Below, one piece after another: positions 61,438 through 64,000 of a stretch of 64,000 nt of DNA. A model generated the notes under the pieces. That model was given only the letters and a program-made list of their open reading frames with translations, was not told where the DNA came from and made no database searches. The DNA comes from Hermodice carunculata (lineage: Eukaryota; Annelida; Polychaeta; Eunicida; Amphinomidae), in NCBI GenBank assembly GCA_964020975.1, contig OZ026612.1, positions 130,807,241 to 130,871,240 on the forward strand, read 5' to 3'. Numbering within the stretch: position 1 is the stretch's first letter; each line of letters opens with the position of its first letter. Made by a program: the position numbers and the translations under genes.

Positions 61438-61638
61438 ATGAGGCTCTTCTTGCTGACTTCTTTCTTTTGCTTGGCAAGTGTATGTTCATATACACATCAG
61501 TGTACATATAAAAGCTCACTTTGGGTTCTTCCTGCTATCAAAATGGCAGGCAAAGAAGACCATTGGAAATGGGATGCAAAGGGTGACATACTGGCATGTT
61601 GGGCTAACCATACTGCTTGTTGTAAAGGTGTCTTGTAG
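61438..61638 (+). CDS. uncertain small frame with signal-peptide-like start
   Basis: From ATG at 61438 the frame reads MRLFLLTSFFCLASVCSYTH, a good secretion-signal shape, then about 47 residues to a stop. The larger frame begins at 61369. It lies 190 bp after the E2F/NRF1 sites. If real it may be only the first exon of a secreted protein. I do not recognise it, and chance is possible. Confidence 0.2.
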   Translation: MRLFLLTSFFCLASVCSYTHQCTYKSSLWVLPAIKMAGKEDHWKWDAKGDILACWANHTACCKGVL

Positions 61639-61710
61639 ATACAATGGGTGGTTTATGGCCCAGGCAATCATGCTTTCATTGTAAGTCTTGGTCAGTATAA
61701 CAGAATGCAG

Positions 61711-61966
61711 TTTCACTCATTCAATACCAGTCCCTGATTTTTTCGTATATTTACCTAGATGTAAGACAACAATTACATAATTATTTAAATTCTTCATGAA
61801 AAGAGCTTTCGTTAAAGTACCAACATGCCTATAGTCTTAAGTCAGTGGTTCTGGCACTGCCTGGCAAGTCATGCTGCAGCTGCCGCAAGGGCAGCTGCAG
61901 CATGACTTGCCAGGCAGTGCCAGAACCACTGACCAAGGCCTGTGACCATAGCATGGAATGAGTTAA
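61711..61966. mobile_element. TTAA-type MITE, family 1, perfect hairpin
   Basis: Left tttcactcattcaatacca, right GCATGGAATGAGTTAAC. The palindrome 61841-61933 is 93 nt with 44-bp arms; the 5-base loop reads gcaag, the reverse of the loop at 49657, so it is in the opposite orientation. Confidence 0.9.
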
Positions 61967-63500
61967 CTTTGCCAAAGGCCCCAGCCAAAAGAGAGTCTGG
62001 TATTAAAAAATGGGAATCCCACCTTGCAAGGAAATCCCTGGCACTTTCTGCTCCCCATGAAGGAAACCATCTACAGTACTGGTGGCAGGTTGTGTCTATT
62101 CTGTGGCATCACCACAAGCTACCCGGTCAGTTCTCACAGGTACCAGATGGGTTTTTGCTCTTACCAATAGCCAAACAAGGTGTCTCCCCATCCTGTGCAT
62201 GTCCTGCAACTACAACCAGTTAATGGTTGCCCTGACTTGTAAAGCTGCTCCATCAGTTATGGTAAGTTCCCCTGACACACAGTTGCCCCATCAGCTATGG
62301 TACATGCAGTACATACTGCAATCGACAGCCCCTACATCCTGCAGTTGGCCCAGCCTATGCAGGAGCCCCCCCCCCCCCCCGCCCCCTTACCCAGTATGGC
62401 TACATCCCTGACAGGTGGTCCATTAGTACTAGTAGGTTCCTCACTGGATACCTCCATTGGAACCCTGTCAGTAGTACAGAGAGCCCTGTCATCCAGCCTT
62501 GGTGCCATCACTGCCAATGCCTCAGCAGTAATGATAGAGAGATATGTTGATGAAGCAATGGGGATTTTCAAACGAGCCAAGAAGACAAGGAAAAGTATCA
62601 GAATTGTTCCTCTGACAGGAGGTGACATACCCTTCGCTGCTCTTGTTTCTTTAGGACCAAGGAGCAGCTGTCAATCTTTGAAGACCTGACACAACCCACA
62701 CAACAATTTGCATGGGACCCCAAGTAGTCACCAACTGCCCTGGTTGTACAGCAGCCACAACATAGGTCCTGCTTTGATCCCATTGCATCAGGAGCCTCCA
62801 CCACCCACTCCATCCCTCTCCCATAAATCTAGGATGAGGAATGGTCAAAGTATCCCAGCTGTATTTGGGTTGATGCTGTTGCTCCCATTATGAGATCTTC
62901 AGTGCACAGCTTGTGAAGTTAGATGATCCCATTTCTAGACTGGGTCCTATACCTACCGTGGACTGGCTGCCACCAGCTAGGAAAGCAGACTCCCTTTTGT
63001 TCCACACCCATGACCCAGCCCTGACCCAGCCCTGACCCAGCCTCCAGGGGACATCATGGGCCTGGGTATGAAGGGAATTTGACAATGAGAAAGAAGTTGA
63101 CATCAACTTATACACCATGATAATTGTTATTAGCAAGCATTCAATCATGGTACACACCTCCACATTCTAAGTCAGTTGAACCAGGGTACTCCACATTCCA
63201 AGTCAGTTGAACCAGGGTACTCCACATTCCAAGTCAGTTGAACCAGGGTACTGCAGCCAAATTGATTCTTCCTTTCCAGACATTGTGGGGAGGTCTATGT
63301 CCATCTCTATTTGTGAATCACAAGGAGACACATTCTCTTATTCTTGCTCCACATCAGAGTGAACCCTGTGCCAATAGCCAGCACAACAGGGTAAGTGCTC
63401 CTTTCTTTATGATTGTGGGATACAGTTACAGTGTCTCCAGTTTATTAAATTCAGAGTCAGAGGATTAGGAGGAGGAAGCTGAAGATTTTACCTCCTAGCC
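61967..63500 (+). other. unidentified segment with several medium-length broken frames
   Basis: Less AT-rich than the intergenic DNA to its left and carries several + strand frames of 70-130 codons (61942-62223, 62082-62411, 62297-62689, 63238-63468). The longest includes VVQRALSSSLGAITANASAV and MIERYVDEAMGIFKRAKKTR. No family was recognised. It could be exons of a gene running off the window or an old decayed element. A 31-bp repeat occurs three times at 63161-63252 (aagtcagttgaaccagggta). A C run (62368-62380) may be an assembly problem. Confidence 0.3.
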
Positions 63501-63603
63501 AGGTGGTTGCTTTTTATTTGCAGTCTGTACTTTCATAGCTTCCTCAGGGATATGGTAGGGTAACCAATGAAGCTACTGGGCTGTCATTAAGATGTTACAA
63601 TTG

Positions 63604-63890
63604 TAGCCAGTTTGGCTAAGGTACAATAACCTCTTTAGCCAAATGTTGATGATGTTAGCCAAAACCAGGAGCAAAATTTAAATATTCAAATTATGCTACA
63701 AAATCTATATAATTAAAAAGCAAAATACCATGAGTATATATTCGTGTATGCATCAAACATTGAATAAATTATGAAATATCCTTTGCCAAATTGGCTATAG
63801 TCTATAAAATTATTTTAGCCAAATTGCACCTTTTTAGGCACTGGCTATTTGACTAATGAATAGTGCTAGCCTAGAGTCAGGTCAGGCTAG
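63604..63890. repeat. tagccaaa-type dispersed repeat
   Basis: Begins gtagccagtttggctaaggt and ends ggctatttgactaatgaata, gtgctagcctag. Contains tagccaaa or its inverse five times. Related in words to 42799-42991 and the hAT-like copies. Confidence 0.5.
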
Positions 63891-64000
63891 GGCCATGTCT
63901 TTACAGCGTCAGGAAGCACAGAAAACTGTTGCTTTGTCAACATTGCTTCCATGGAAATTATAAGACTATGCCAAACTGTTGACAGGGAAGGACCAACAGT

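Overview
The window is animal genomic DNA with large introns, many microsatellites and very many short inverted-repeat transposons. One gene dominates it: the ortholog of vertebrate DNMBP (dynamin-binding protein, Tuba), a scaffold and Cdc42 exchange factor. It lies on the + strand with its 5' end outside the window. Seventeen coding exons can be placed between 1356 and 50323. All have GT/AG borders and matching codon phases, giving 1,679 residues from the second half of SH3-1 to the stop. The order is SH3-1 (part), SH3-2, SH3-3, SH3-4, a long Pro-rich linker, coiled coil, DH (RhoGEF), BAR, SH3-5, a Pro/Gln/Ser linker and SH3-6, which is the complete Tuba layout. The species cannot be fixed from the sequence. 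The repeat style fits a marine invertebrate such as a lancelet, hemichordate or mollusc; no vertebrate repeats were seen.

Layout: 1-1355, end of an upstream intron with a TTAA-type MITE and a foldback. 1356-3593, one giant exon carrying the SH3 repeats and Pro-rich region. 3594-9628, a 6 kb intron with mariner-like, hAT-like, TTAA-type and Helitron-like repeats. 9629-9732, first coiled-coil exon. 9733-29698, a 20 kb intron that splits the coiled coil and holds two candidate alternative exons: an in-frame 33-nt microexon (25787-25819) and a possible terminal exon encoding a membrane anchor (15334-15510). 29699-48953, fourteen short exons for coiled coil, DH, BAR, SH3-5 and linker; their introns hold satellites, minisatellites and a Helitron protein remnant with a 2A-like motif (33231-33599). 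50144-50323, last exon with SH3-6. 50324 to about 52520, probable 3' UTR. 52.5-61.2 kb, intergenic with minisatellites. 61.2-63.5 kb, a promoter-like patch followed by fragmentary frames that may belong to another gene or an old element; not identified.

By family knowledge, the N-terminal SH3 domains bind dynamin, the DH domain activates Cdc42, the BAR domain takes the place of the usual PH domain for membrane contact, and the last SH3 binds N-WASP/Ena-VASP-type actin regulators.

The most useful leads are the two candidate DNMBP isoform exons, the degenerate 2A motif on the Helitron remnant, and two sister TTAA-MITE families that share an internal module. Several copies of one family carry a 93-nt hairpin with a nearly or fully perfect stem. 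No retrovirus, LTR element, Polinton, CRISPR array, rRNA or tRNA gene was recognised.
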